The position numbers were made by a program, and so were the translations under genes. Under the pieces are notes generated by a model. That model saw only the letters and a list, made by a program, of their open reading frames with translations. It was not told where the DNA came from and searched no databases. From Absidia repens (Eukaryota > Mucoromycota > Mucoromycetes > Mucorales > Cunninghamellaceae): a DNA stretch of 64,000 nt. Shown here one piece after another: positions 23,386 to 36,477 of this stretch (positions are counted from its first letter, which is position 1; every line of letters starts with the position of its first letter). The stretch lies in contig MCGE01000035.1 of NCBI GenBank assembly GCA_002105175.1, positions 1 through 64,000 of the forward strand, in the 5' to 3' direction.

Positions 23386-23950
23386 ATTACCTCTTTGTTT
23401 TACAAGCAAACCCAGTAATCCGAGTCGCTCAAATCTCAAGTAGAGGAAGTACGAAGTCCTCATCTAACAAGATGCAGAGATTGGAGAAAACGTGTGAGTA
23501 GCCCTTATATCACGATTGTTTATCATTATGAGTTGTTACATCGGCTGAATTGTGTCTTTTTCCAGCTCTACTTTATTCAAGTTCATTTCAGTATCAACAA
23601 TCATAAGTGTGCCAAGAATCTTTTTTTTTAAACAAAAACATTTATGTTGTGCAAAAATAAATAAACGAATCCTCTCAATGTCGACATCTTGGGTTCCCTG
23701 GCCATGGGAAATAAAATAACGGGAATTCAAAAGATAGCAATTACTAAAAAAAATCAGGTACCAAAATGTTAACAAAATGAATGACGGTAACGTGTCCAAA
23801 CATGTTTAAAATCGGTCTTTAATATTGAAAAACTGATATACATTGAGTGTAGTAAGTTTAGACTTTGTTCCTTCATTCAACAATATCAAAAAAAAAAAAA
23901 AAAAAAAAACTAACCAACAACAAATTTTGGTAGAAACTTACCCAGCCCAA

Positions 23951-23997
23951 ACTTAAAATACGGCATTGCAGCTCCTCAAACGCCACACATGTGTCAG
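23951..23997 (+). promoter_or_regulatory. Conserved HET-family upstream motif (gene B)
   Basis: A TTAAAATAC box is followed by GCAGCTCCTCAAACGCCACA and CATGTGTCA, 70-115 bases before the ATG. The same block precedes the genes at 40653, 50857 and 59573 at similar distance. It probably marks the core promoter/5' UTR. Confidence 0.5.
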
Positions 23998-24064
23998 AAA
24001 CATACATTTCCTTATTACTTGTTAACGGTTTCTCTTTTTCTCTTTATTCTCTTTTATTACCAAT

Positions 24065-26114
24065 ATGACCAAGGACGAGTCTGTGGAACATCTCTTTCAA
24101 GGTATGTGATGGGCTCATAGAAAACGTAAAAAAAAAAAAACAAACCAATAACAGCGAATAACTCGACTTCATTTTTTTGTAGACTTAACCTGTGACGACA
24201 AGCAGCAGCAACAGCAACAAGAACAACAGCGGCAATAAAAGCCATTTCAGGTTGTGCTTGTCGACATTGAAAAAACTTGCAAAGATAAGACTATCCATTG
24301 CGTCGAAAAGCCACTGGAAGGAGACGCAGAAGAATTACGCTTTGTTGCATTATCTTACCGTTGGGGCGAATTATACGAAGAATTGGTTGATACGAAATGT
24401 GGCTATATTGCATCCATCACGTCATTTCTCTCGACTGATTTTATTGTCCTTTGCGAAATGATGCGTAATGAGCCCGATTTAAAAAACATCAAGTATGTGT
24501 GGGTGGATGCGATTTGTGTGGATCAAGCCAATTATGAACGACGTAAAGCCACTATTCATCAAATGAGCAACATTTACGAACGAGCCACCTATATTTTGGC
24601 AGTCCCTGATCTTCACAAGCAACATTTGCATAACATATCGATTGAAAATTCAAAAATCCTCAACATTCTTCCTCAATATTGTGTCTATGTGTATTACCTC
24701 ATTCAAGAAAATACCGATAAACTCGCTGAACTGGACACTGAATTTTACGACGACATCGACGTGCCAAAAGATCCGGTGTTAAGACAGTTGATGACAAAAT
24801 ATTGCCATTGTTTTATGGATGAGCACCCAAGTTTACTGGATGTCCTTTACAACCGTGGTGCTGAGATAATAATTGAAGAATTGCACAACATCAGCCAAAT
24901 TGGTTCTCTGACCGATGATCATCTTTGCGCGGACGCCACTACTGGGAAAAATCAAACACAAACCGATCTCTACGCCGCTTTTGATAATTTATTTCAATAC
25001 AATCTCAACGTAAGAATCGAACTTGTAAACGATTGGGAATCTCGCATCAAGGGAACTAGATATGGCGGCCCGGCATTACCATGGAAGTATCACGTCGTTA
25101 CAAAAAACAAGTTTATTGTACGACTCATGGGTTTTTTTTTATGTCTCGTTCATGATTGGGCGTCTCGTGTTTGGGTTATCAGTGAATGCCATATTGCAAA
25201 AAAGAAAGACAACTTAAAGTATTGGTTTATTGGACTCTCCTCAATGGCATCCTCGGGATTGCCATTTTTTAAATTTGATTTTGGGGCCCGTGCTATATTA
25301 AACGATAAGAAAAAACGATTTATCCAAGTAATGTTCCACTATGCCATGATCGAACATCTCAATGAAAAATCCTTTTTGGAAAAGATCCTGGACTCCTATG
25401 CAAGTAAAAATGGTAAGTTGACATTTTTTTTTTTGAAAATTGACAGTAAAGTTTATATTTTTATATTACTATTTATGTGTAGAGGATCGGTTTTATGCCG
25501 TTTTGCCGCAATCAAAGTATAAGGACAAAATCGACCAAGTGGCTCATTGGGATATTACTACTATGCTTTCGGTCAAATTGAAACTATTTGAAATCATGGA
25601 TACCAAGGACAAGTTGGTCCTTCTATTTCTGGTTGGAGAACTGGACCACAGCCGAGATACAAGCGCAGCATATTTTTTGAGGCCATTACCAACATTTGCA
25701 ACACCAACACTAGTATATTTTCCAAGTGTGGACCATTACGGTTTGGACAATTTTGACTGGAGCAACAAATTCACTATCTCAATGCATCTCCGTGTTCATG
25801 ATTCGCAACTGGATTATTATCTTCAGCTGACACCCAAGAAATATAGGGTGTTATCTAAACCTCATTCTGAAGAGACTCTTGCCTTAACAATTTTACAAAA
25901 AGAAATACTTTGCAGTCATTTTCAACTCAATGAGCACAGTTTAGAGATTGATGTTATACAGATCCCACCAAGTACATTTGATCGTGAGGGGTTATATCTG
26001 ACTGGAAGTTTTTTAGAAAACATATGGTTGCTCCGCCATTCCTGTATGCCTGATGACAACGTATGGGACCATTATGGTAATGATGATACTGTTACCGTTT
26101 TCAATATCTACTGA
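24065..26114 (+). pseudogene. HET-domain gene B, interrupted by a nonsense codon
   Basis: By homology the exons are 24065-24101, 24183-25412 and 25483-26114 (sum divisible by three, 632 codons). However, an in-frame TAA at 24236-24238 stops translation at the end of the glutamine-rich linker, before the HET domain. The rest is intact: FVALSYRWGE, YVWVDAICVDQ, YERRKATIHQMSNIYERA, WVISECHIAKKKDNLKYWF, and a C-terminal exon ending TVFNIY. No ATG lies between the stop and the HET motif, so a truncated start would lose the ALSYRWG part. Because everything downstream remains open, the loss is recent, or the stop is read through or edited. The closest relatives are C and D. Confidence 0.8.
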
Positions 26115-26529
26115 AACAAGTTGCATAATGACGGTGCCAACAATAAATAACGAAATAAAATATTAGCTTTCTTCTTAAAATTTATGCTGAACTGAGTCGT
26201 AAAATGATATATATAATACAGTGCAAGGATTGATAAAAATCCAGTCTACATTTATTCCAACTATATATAAAAAGAAAACATACTGTAAGACAACACTAGC
26301 TATTATAACTTTAATTGCACTTCTTGAATCCCAGCTCGTAATTTTCAGCTACCAAGGGAACGTTGATAACCCAAAGGGTAGACGCCAAGTAGCTACCCAA
26401 CAACGAGCGAAATGACAATGGCATTAAAAAAAAAAAAAAAATAGAAAAAAAAATAGAAAAAATATAAAATAGAAAAAAAAAAAAAATAACAGAACAAGTA
26501 AAAAAAAAAAAGAAAAAAAAAGGAAAGGT

Positions 26530-27708
26530 TTTTATCAAACTTAGTAGATGAAGAGTGAACTGACTTTTGTACTGTATTGATTTTTGTAGGTGGTGGCACC
26601 AAACAATGAAACGCTGCATCGAGGAAATTCTTCTGCATGACTGAAGTATTATTTAAATGAAGATTGATGGTAAGGGCCATTATCACACCTCATCTCCCAC
26701 AAATTCCGATCCTGGCATGCAATTTCAACCATGTTAATGCAGTATCACATGCTAATTATTACCTTAAGACCTTTTAGGCGACATCCTCATCAGCTAAAAG
26801 AAACTTTATATATGCGCGTAGGTCAACTAACATTTTATATTCCATTGTCAATCCATTGCTATGGCAGAAATCAGTGCTGAATGCCGATTCCACCCACTTA
26901 CAACGGTTGCTTTTGGCTGTTTAGCTGGCAATACAGAACAACCCATTCTATGTTAGAAAACTGCGTTTTCAAAGCACCACTTGCACCGACAATCAACATT
27001 TATGTTTTAATGACGCACATCCGTACTGGAAACGCTTTTCGATAGAATATATTTTGATCGATGGCTATGCCGCCACACTCATCACCCACACAAGCCTACA
27101 ATACCCCTTCCACGTTATTGTTCCCAATTTCACGTCTCTCAATTTATTTAATATTGATCTCTCGGAAGCAAAAAAATCCGCTCCATATGTCAGCATTGCC
27201 TCGAACTTACTGAATTCACTCTGTTTCTCATTGTCAAACCATGAAAAAGGTATCTTCTCTTCTCTTACCAATTGTCCTTTGAAAAAACTTAGTATGAACA
27301 GTCGGGGGGATCTGACTGAACAAATGGTGATGGATATAACAAAATTTCAAGCGTTGATGTATTTGAAACTCTCTCTCTCTCTCTCTCTCTTCAAACATTC
27401 AAGATTTATCATGACATTAACCAACAAGATGAAGAAAAAGAAGGGTGACTGTACCACGATTCCTCAGTCTCGCTTGAAGATACTCAGCCTTGATTATATT
27501 GGAGTGATATTGACGAACGCTACTTTCTTTGATTCATCAAAGCGCATCCTCACCCTTCAGTCTATTCATTTCGACGGTGCAGCCTCGACCGATGGAAGGT
27601 CAGATTTGCAATGGCCATGTCTATCCGTAATCTTCGCAATTTTTTTTTCTATTACTAGATAGGCGCGGACAGGAGTCTCCTCCTCTAAGAGCGTACGTCG
27701 ATGGATTC

Positions 27709-27748
<40 letters not shown>

Positions 27749-27960
27749 CCAAGGGCTGGTGCTTGTCCCGTTTTTTTTTTTTTTTTTTTTTTGTTTATCT
27801 ATGTGCTCAATTGGTGGCGACTGACGTCTTGGAAACTCTGCCCCGGTACAGAGATGGTGTCTGGTGGAATGAAGATGACATTTACCAAAAATACAGTGCT
27901 CATGGAACTGGAAATGTAACATTGAGTAGTGAATCAAAATCAGTATTATTACTGGGATGC
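26530..27960 (+). pseudogene. F-box/LRR pseudogene with A/T-run invasions
   Basis: The exon-3 acceptor (ttgtag at 26589) and the following gtggtg are preserved as in paralogues 1-4, but the frame stops within a few codons. Recognisable pieces run through the F-box area (26690-26900) and LRR area (to 27660), where an open 202-codon stretch begins at ~27054. The C-terminal part is split by an A run of 38 (27710-27747) and a T run (~27770-27792). After these, remnants of the GCCAAG-AG-CTGGTGCT and LLETL regions and the 3' flank (CAGTATTATTACTGGGATGC) follow. A duplicate of the 3' half lies at 43345-43970. Confidence 0.75.
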
Positions 27961-28024
27961 TGTAATTTAGTATAGTTTGAAACAGTATTATATATATATA
28001 TCCGGTGTTTTCCCATAATTAAAG

Positions 28025-28215
28025 AGTTTTTTTTTTTTTTTTGGAAGTTGATCAGAGTGAGGTGAGTTGACTGGGTGGTTTTTTTTTGGAAATGGCGCCA
28101 TGTCACCAAAGATGGCAATGCATGAATGGCCCCTGATTTCGGAGGGACTCTTTGCATGAATTTCGTTTCAAATACCGTGTGCCAAATTGGGTATACCCTA
28201 TGCATGATATACGAC
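28025..28215. repeat. Dispersed repeat R1, copy 4
   Basis: The core is preceded by CATAATTAAAGAG plus a T run and TTGATCAGAGTGAGG, exactly as in copies 2 and 5. It is nearly identical to copy 5 because both sit in the duplicated segment 27280-29600 / 43345-45660. Confidence 0.8.
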
Positions 28216-28845
28216 GTTAGACAAAAATGCTTATTTCTCATTCTTTTTATTTTGTACAACCATGCATTGATGAACTTTAATAGGATTTGGGAGACAGATA
28301 AAAAAGTCAGCTCAGATATCGGTCAATCAGGGGTCACTTAAAAGAAGTTGTCTGTCAAAGAAGTTGAGTAGATCTTGTGACCAAATAGGTATTGAATGTG
28401 TTTCACAAGCATTAAAATCATAATAAATAAGCGGAAGAGGTGTAATGAATGTTATCATCAAACCTGCTATAAAAAAAATAATTAATAAGCTCTTTATATA
28501 CCTCATTAGGTCAATGATCTTGACAGGAATAGATTTTGTATTCCAAGTCTTCCAATTTTAAGACAAGTAGTAGCCCTAAACCCTTTTTTTTTTTACGAGA
28601 AATAATAATGGATGCACAAAATAAAAAATTATGCTATCACAGAATAACCAGAGATTGCTTAAATTGGTTACATAAGAGTGAGAGAATAAGTGGTAAAAAA
28701 GAAAGAGAAAGAAGATCGCAGTGGAGATGCATATCGGTCAAGGTGTGATTGGAGCGACGGTCCTAAAAGTTGGTTTGTATCTAATCCTTCCATTTATCCA
28801 TCACAACAACAGATTTTCATAAACAAAAAAAATATAGCTAGAAAA

Positions 28846-29205
28846 CTCGTCATCTTATTGATTTTCCTTCCCGCTACCGTTCAGTTGACCTTGGCAAAAC
28901 CTCATTGTGGCAAAAAACGCATGGGTCGCTTTTATAATAAGCTCGGATGATGGTAGAACAACTTGTGGTGACATGATCATTACCACTGGCAAGCACTTTA
29001 ACACTTTCCCAGCCACTACTGATTTGAGAGCTCGTAGTGATTGTGCTTTCCCTAACTATGGCTGTACTGGCACATACGAATAATGGTCGATGAAACTACT
29101 GTTGTAACAGGGCAGATGATCGTACCGTTGGCATTACATGGCTCTGGCAATGTGGAATTCAGTGGTTCCGATGGATTATATACTTGTTACGACTTTAAAT
29201 GGTGA
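28846..29205 (+). pseudogene. Small secreted cysteine-rich protein, pseudogene copy 1
   Basis: A signal-peptide-like start is visible (ARKLVILLIFLPATVQLTLA), but the expected ATG reads ATA here and in copy 2. A short A run (six bases at ~28913) puts the following region out of frame. The later segment shows SDCAFPNYGCTGT and cysteine-containing residues, with a TAA at ~29082. The family is unknown to me: a small secreted protein with several cysteines. Loss of the start in both copies implies inactivation before the segment was duplicated. Confidence 0.6.
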
Positions 29206-29794
29206 AAATCACACCTAGTATATATATATATATATATATACAAATATACGATATATGATGTAAATTATTTTGTAATAAAAAAGGTCTTTTTTGAATTCCA
29301 TTCTGTGATATATGCTTTCTATTTGTTTCGAGAGGGAGGGGGGTTTAAATTTCATACCCAGTGAAAATGGATTTATTTTTATTTTACCAGGTACTAACCT
29401 AAATCATAAAGTGGGGGTGCCTATTATATAAATGAATGGCGCCTTGACATCGGGACCAAAATAAGAACAGTAATAATTATATACACTACATCTAACCACC
29501 AATAAATCGTCAACACACCTCTCATTATTTTATTCGGTAAAAAAAAAAAAAAAAGGAAGGAAAGAAAGAATTGGTCGAAGTTCTCATATGATAGGTAACA
29601 AACGAAGACATCCTTGATCACAAGAAAAAGTAATAGTGAAGTCTCTCAAAGAATGTGCCATTATCATTGTTTGGACTTTCAACTTCGTCACTTGACAACT
29701 AACCACCAACAAGATCGTCATGAATTTTAAAAAGCTAATTTTATTTGTATATCTCTAATCCTTTGATATCATATGAACATATACACAAAAAAAA

Positions 29795-30640
29795 AAAAAA
29801 AAAAAAAAGCATGGCGTTTTCTGTTTTACAAATAAATATCATTCTATTTTTGGTCTGGACGCCAATAGAGATGGGCTCAACGACATTTCGAACGCCGCAC
29901 ACGATTTATTTATTTTTTAACGGGAGCGGCCCATTTTGCTTTTTCTTTTCTCTCTCTTCTTTTTTCCTTTTTTTTTTTATGAAAAATTATTGCCTCTTCA
30001 TTATTTTGACTCCCTTGAACTTATGGTGAACCTAGCTTAGTGTCAGGATTAGTTTAGAAGGATTTTAAAAACAGGGATGACAAGATGCATGGGGAAACCC
30101 TTTCATTTTGGATCCAGGATCTGGAGGCATCCATAGTTAGCTTTTGAAAGTCATCATTAGCTTAGTTTTTTTATAGTTTGAATCTACATCTCAATAAAAC
30201 GTTGTCCCTTTTTTTTTTCTTTGTAAAAGATGTCTCATTAGTTCCCTCTCTCTCTTGTTTTGTACAAGAGATCCCTTTTTACCATCGCCTCTTCCTTTTA
30301 GATTAGTGTTCACTGATGTTGGCTTAAATAAAAGATATTCATTTCTACACACTTTCATGTCTCGTCTTTTACAGTATATTAGATGGTCTCTATTTTTTTT
30401 TTTTAGAACTAAATGTTGAATTTTTAATGTTTCTAGCAATCTTCTCTGTGATTCAATCTTATTGAATTTCTGCTACTTTATTTAGCGATGGTTGATATAC
30501 TCAGCTGTCGATTGTGAGAATGGTTTATTTATTTATTTATTTTCGAGATTACCCCCACGTAGAACACAAATTCCGGCTGTACATAAAACTATTTAATTCC
30601 TAAATCGGCGTTTCAGAATTTACGCATGAATGTTATTTAT
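29795..30640 (+). repeat. F-box module copy 3, left part
   Basis: Collinear with the start of the other F-box modules. It breaks off at ~30640, where ~3 kb of unrelated sequence intervenes before the module resumes at ~33690. Confidence 0.75.
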
Positions 30641-31590
30641 TTACTTTACCTTTTGACAGTCGTTCCTTTAGATTAGTGTTGATCATTCTTCAGACCTTAC
30701 TTGAGTTCCTCTCATTCTACCTTTCTTAGATCTTTTATTACGATGTACACGTACTCTTAGTTTTAGTATCTTCCAATATGCCCCAATAAAATATGCTCTT
30801 TTCATTAACCATCATCTCTAAGGCATCGGATCGTGAATAATGTCGCGAATACAGCTGGTTTTTTTTCAGTATTCTACCAAACGTTTGCGTTCTAGTTCAC
30901 CCGCTAAGGCTACTCCCTTCCACCTAAATTTCTAGGGAATGTTGGTAGTTTTTGACCACTTACTATCAGGCATGATCATACTCATGCTCGAGCATCACTT
31001 AAAAATTTAGATATGCTATGGATGTAGACATCACCTTCAATCATGGCTTTGATGATTCTTCGTCTGTTCAATTTGTGAATACTTCCATAAAAAAAAAAAA
31101 GAGCATCAGTAGCTCGGGGACTTTAGCGACGGCGGCGACGGCAGGATTGGCACATCGCAAGATCAAGCCAATAAAAATACACACACAAATGGGAAAAAAA
31201 ATAATAAAAAGTAAAAGAACATGTCATTCTTCTACTCGGAATGTGTTGCGTTTGTAACCATGGATATACTAGTCCTATGTACATTATCCTTCATATGTCT
31301 TTACAATTCAGAGGTCCAAAATTTCGCCTTTAAACTCCTGCTCCTGTGATATGCCGTGTGAGATCTACCAGCGAGCAAAATAACGGTAGTGCACTTTTTA
31401 TTCGATTATTCAAGATAGGTTGAAATTATTCGACACTATTTGATGAAAACTGTACGATGCATGTGTATTGACCTTTTCTTTTTCATTTTACTTGGGTCGT
31501 CATCATGTATTGCAGGAGCCTGTAGGGCAAGTACCATTGCAGCACTTGTAATTTGGCGCTATAAATAAAAATAATAAAATAGTAACGAAA
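30641..31590. other. Inserted sequence, left part, no convincing gene
   Basis: A 79-codon ATG frame (31018-31257) includes a poly-Lys run and an alanine-rich stretch but no domain I recognise. The rest appears non-coding. Confidence 0.35.
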
Positions 31591-31890
31591 TCAGATAAGC
31601 TGTCGTATTTGTCACTTGTCACTAATCATTTCCCACACTATCACACTTGTCATTCCTATACAGGTATAAAACACAGCCTCAAGTATCCACTACTTAGGCA
31701 TATACACTTATATCTACAGATAACCAACTTCCCATAGTCTCAAATTACCATTCTTCGACCACATCCACAGCCACAAATCACACAGCCTTCCTATTCCCCA
31801 TTTTATTATAAAAACCCTTCCTCATTTTATTCAATAAAAACTATATCTGATATATCACTTATTTTTTATAACGTCGTCTTATTTTCTATC
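31590..31890 (-). repeat. ~300-bp dispersed repeat R2, inverted copy
   Basis: Reverse complement of sequences at ~40250-40530 and ~50440-50740, and of a diverged copy at ~42765-43080. End landmarks are GTCGTATTTGTCACTTG (31600 side) and TTATAACGTCGTCTT (31870 side). In the other places it lies just upstream or downstream of HET genes. Confidence 0.7.
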
Positions 31891-31988
31891 AAATATTACA
31901 TAAGCTTTTTCTATTTAATAATTTTTTGGACAACCCAACCTTTTACTTACAGCCAGAACAATTCACGTATGCCATATCACTGTGACAA

Positions 31989-32503
<515 letters not shown>

Positions 32504-32591
32504 GGTGGGCAGTTATATTTCAAAGTTTTTGTTTGAGGTGCAAGCAGGGATTTGGGGGGTTATCATCCATTTTCTCTGTTATACGTTCACG

Positions 32592-32600
32592 TTTATATAG
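32592..32600 (-). promoter_or_regulatory. TATA box for the minus-strand secreted-protein gene
   Basis: The minus strand reads CTATATAAAC here, ~90 bases before the ATG at 32503, a typical position for a core promoter with a short 5' UTR. Confidence 0.5.
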
Positions 32601-32603
32601 GCC

Positions 32604-32849
32604 CTCCTCTCCGATCAACATCCAATCAACATGGTTGCTATATTAAAATTACACTTCTTCTTTTTTCCGTCTTGTTCTTTGCCTTGTTCCATATGCTAAC
32701 GATCGACAGTCTACAGATAATAAAACGCATACTGCCTACGCCCCCCCTTTTTTTTTTCTTCTTTTCTTTCTTTTGAAGTACACACACAAATTCAAACCAC
32801 CTCCTCTTTTCTTTTATATGTATGAAATCGAACTTTCGAATCCAGATTA

Positions 32850-32888
<39 letters not shown>

Positions 32889-33689
32889 GGTGTCTTCAAG
32901 TTCGAGTCGTATGCGCATACATCGAGCATCCCATAGATGTTCATCATAGAAGCGCGTTCCGGTACTATTCAGATGAACTCATATAGCCAGAATCTCCAGC
33001 TAATGCTCCATCAAGTTCAACGCAATCAGAACGGCGTCCGATAACTTCCCAGAAGAATGACATGTCACCCCATAATGCAGGGACTGAGTTTTATTTTTTA
33101 AGTTATAAGGGTAGATGCAGATCCGTGATATTATCGTTAGGGGGGTGGTGTTTATCAGCAGTGACCAAGATATTAAGGGAGGCAGGTAATTTTATGCACA
33201 AAGGAAGACCAAACGCAAGGTCACCCACTGCATGATACCATCTGAGCGACTTTCAAAAGATTCGAGTGATAAACGCTACTTGATGATAGTTTAAGCATCA
33301 ACATCAATAGACGGATAAGCAAATGTGAAATACCGGTAAACGTGAGAGTTATATATATATATATCAAAATGGATTTTAAAAAATTGCTGTATTTTTGGGA
33401 CCACTTCGCATGAAATAAATAGAATGATGATCAAGGGGATAGGAGAGCAAGCGATCATACCATAGATCAACAGGCAAAAATAATAAACAAACTCTCGGGA
33501 CAAAAAAAAAGCGGTCGGAGTATGAGTGTGATCCCCTCCTTCGTCTGAAAACACGGAACAGGAGGAAATCATATTTTACAATACACTTTCTTCGCTCAGA
33601 AATCCTGCCCAAATATGATGATTTGATGGTATGAGGTTATTTAGGAAACTGGACTTGGGAACTCATACGTTTGTTTCCAAGATGATAAC
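32604..33689. other. Inserted sequence, right part, no convincing gene
   Basis: It contains a T run of 36 (32852-32887) and short frames without domains. Nothing identifiable. Confidence 0.4.
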
Positions 33690-36110
33690 ATCAGTTTCTA
33701 GAGAAAAAGAGAGAGAGAGAGAGTATCTGCTGATGAATCAAACGGAATCCAGCGATGTGATGGGGATCCACTATTGCGGGGAGGCGTTGTAAGGCTGGCT
33801 TCTATTTTGGTGGCCTTTGTGTGTAACATCATTTCAAGCACAGTCGGTTTGGGTTTGGTCAGGGCGTCAATGCATACTGACTTTAAAGTGTGTGTTCAAA
33901 TCAATAATCTTCATCATATACGAACATCCACAAAATCCAAGCTATGACGCATACAACAAGCACATATTAAGTGAGCGTTTTCGCTACATTATCAGCTCAT
34001 GCTTTATGGATTATTTAACACATCAACTTTTCTTTAATGAGATTCCCCTGAAATATGCTTTTCGCTCTCCAATAGGAGGGGTCATTTCCAGCGGTATCAT
34101 TATGAATTATGGTTAATGTGACTCATGTATTTTAAGGTGTTGGCTACGTTATACGTGATATGATTCATGGCTTAAACGATGCACTTTTTTTTTTTAAAAA
34201 AAAAAGAGAAGACTTTAGCGGACCTTCAATGCTAAACTAAAGGGGCACTTGAAACAAACGCCCTCCGTTTTCTTTTACTCTCTCAGGCTTATTATCCATT
34301 TTGGAATACAATCACTAGGAGAAAACATGCTTAGAACAAGAAAGTCAACAGAAGAATCCCAACGCTACGGTCACTCAGATCAACCATCATCATCTTCCAC
34401 ATCCCCAAACAAGGAATGGGTAATGACTAGTACAGATCCATCGCTAATAAGGCGACTAGAAGGAAGGTGACTGATATACTTTAATACTGATACTACTTTT
34501 ATTATTATTATTATCAGCCACATAGAACAGGAAGAACTAGTGACATACAATGCGTTTCTGATGATAAAAAATACGGAAACTCACATTTTACACGTAAAAA
34601 AAAAAAAAGGAAGGGCTATTATCCAAATTACTAGATAAAAAGAGTGAACTGACTTTTGTACTGTATTAATTTTGGTAGATGGTGACACTGAAAAAATGGA
34701 ACGCTACGACGAGGAAATGATTCATCATGAACGAAGTACCATTCAAGTGATATCTGATGACACAGTCACTAATCTACCTCATCTTCGACGACTTCCAAAT
34801 GAAATCCTGGAATGCATTATTGACCATGCCGCTGGACTACTAATTCCACATAATTCTGTCTGTCATAATGGACGATGGTTTGGGTTTGAACAACAAAGAG
34901 CTCTTTATACATGCACCTTGGTCAACAAACAATTTCATTCGGTAGCCAATCGTGTGTTATGGCAGGAGCCGACACTGTATGTCAGTCGCACGCACATGCA
35001 ACAATTGTTGGACTGCTTGGGTGCAACCGAAAAACCCCTGGGACAATATATCAGAAGACTGGTTTTACTAGACACCAGTTGCGCCGACTCTCAATACTTA
35101 CGTCCGATGGGTCAGATAAGCGATTTGGAAGCCTTTTTAAATGGAACTGAGGATTTTACAACCAAAGTCTCACCCCTTACCAGCAGCAGCAACCTAGAAT
35201 ACCTTCCACGACGCTGTCCACGACTCTTTACCCCCGAACCAAACAACAATCAAACGTTGGGCGATACCGGCCGCGCCATAGCTCATTATTGCCACCACCT
35301 TACTGAACTCTCTGTGACGTGCGGCTACGACATCATGACCTCCGCCAATCTCTTTCAACGCAACAACATAAAGAAGATGGTTCTTTGGCCTCATTTGGAG
35401 ATACTAAGACTGGACCATGCTTTTGATATCGACAGCACTACCTTTATCGACTTTATCAAAAGTCATCCTCATCTCGAGCTGATTCGTTTAAGGGATGCAC
35501 ACTTGACGGATGCAAGTTTGGACGCATTGACCGTATTCCTCCCTCATCTTCGCCAATTGCTTTTAGACAATGCAAGCGAATTCTCCTCTGGTGCTCTACT
35601 CCGACTCATTCAACATTGCCAGAAGCTGGTGCTCGTCGAATTACTAAAATGTAAATTTATGATGACGGATCTTTTGGAAACTCTTGACAACGACGTGCAT
35701 GAGGTGTCATTGAAAGAAAACGATATCGCCAACATACGCCGTGCTCAGAAAACGGGGAAAAACGTACATTGATTGAGCGAACCAAATCGGTATTATTCAC
35801 TGGGATGCTTTAGTATTGCTCAGAATAGTAGCGTCTTTTTTTTTTTTTTTTTTTTTTTTTCTTCATTATTATATTTTTGTATCTCATTTTATTCAATAAA
35901 GAAAATATGACATAGTACCAATTAACATTGTTGTCGGGTTGTTTGGAGTGTGATTTTTCTTACTGCATGAAAACGCACAGGAGGGGTATTCATTTCACTT
36001 GCTTATTTCATATTATATAATGGGATCTGTCGGTGATTGTTTTTTTTGGGGGGGAGGGGTGGGAGGAGACCAGTAGACACAAACCTCAGCATGACGGTTA
36101 GGCTCCAGAG
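33690..36110 (+). repeat. F-box module copy 3, right part
   Basis: It resumes the module with a GAGAGA tract and the coding-like relic (33760-34120), then the F-box gene and flank. The flank ends at ~36120, where a short piece like the TIR repeat (ATTTCTCTGAATTGGAG) and a C run appear. Confidence 0.8.
34327..35772 (+). CDS. F-box/LRR protein, paralogue 3 (three exons, 433 aa)
   Basis: Model: exons 34327-34466, 34526-34593 and 34679-35772; introns of 59 and 85 nt; sum divisible by three. The serine-rich N-terminus (SDQPSSSSTSP) and acidic linker are conserved. The F-box is LPNEILECIIDHAAG with LVNKQFHSVANRVLWQEP. LRR-like segments include WPHLEILRLDHA, HPHLELIRLRDAHLTDASLDAL, LPHLRQLLLDNA and LIQHCQKLVLVELLKC. 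Exon 3 is six bases longer than in paralogues 1, 2 and 4 through small in-frame indels. The block shared with paralogue 2 (RRCPRLFTPEPN) marks these two as a subgroup. A T run (~35837-35860) precedes the AATAAA at ~35892. It is probably an SCF receptor; the target is unknown. Confidence 0.87.
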
Positions 36111-36477
36111 ACATCCCTCGCCGCAATGGAATTTCTCTGAATTGGAGACCCCCCCCCCAAAAAAAAACCAGGAACCAAAACTCGATCTAGAAGAATGATA
36201 GATTGTTGTCTAGATTAAACGATACTTTCTTATTGTGTCAAACACCAGAGTGTTTCTTTAACTAGAGTGAGAAGCACACGAATAAAAAAAGCATAAAAAC
36301 AATTCTTGTATATCACATTGTGAGATTGTAATCGTGTTGAAATAGCATTTTCCTTCTACGCATTCTCCATCATAGCCTTTTATATGAATATGATACTAAT
36401 ATCATTTATTTAAAATGGAAGAAACAGTTTATTGTTTATTGATTGGATCATCATAGATTCCTCTCTCTCTTTTTTTT
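36111..36477. other. Intergenic between tail-to-tail F-box and HET genes
   Basis: It starts with a rearrangement breakpoint (TIR-like piece, C run of ~10). Otherwise nothing is recognisable. Confidence 0.4.

Larger units (their letters stand above)
27280..29600. repeat. Segmental duplication block (pairs with 43345-45660)
   Basis: F-box relic tail, R1 copy, secreted-protein relic and an AT-rich tail occur in the same order and orientation in both places. At 29790-30030 it continues into the segment that precedes F-box modules. Confidence 0.85.

Noticed and set aside
26311..26686. Minus-strand frames rich in Phe
   Set aside because: Translations of A runs in a decayed F-box intron.
33291..33612. 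Two overlapping minus-strand frames of 78-93 codons
   Set aside because: No domain, no conserved copy and no supporting signals.
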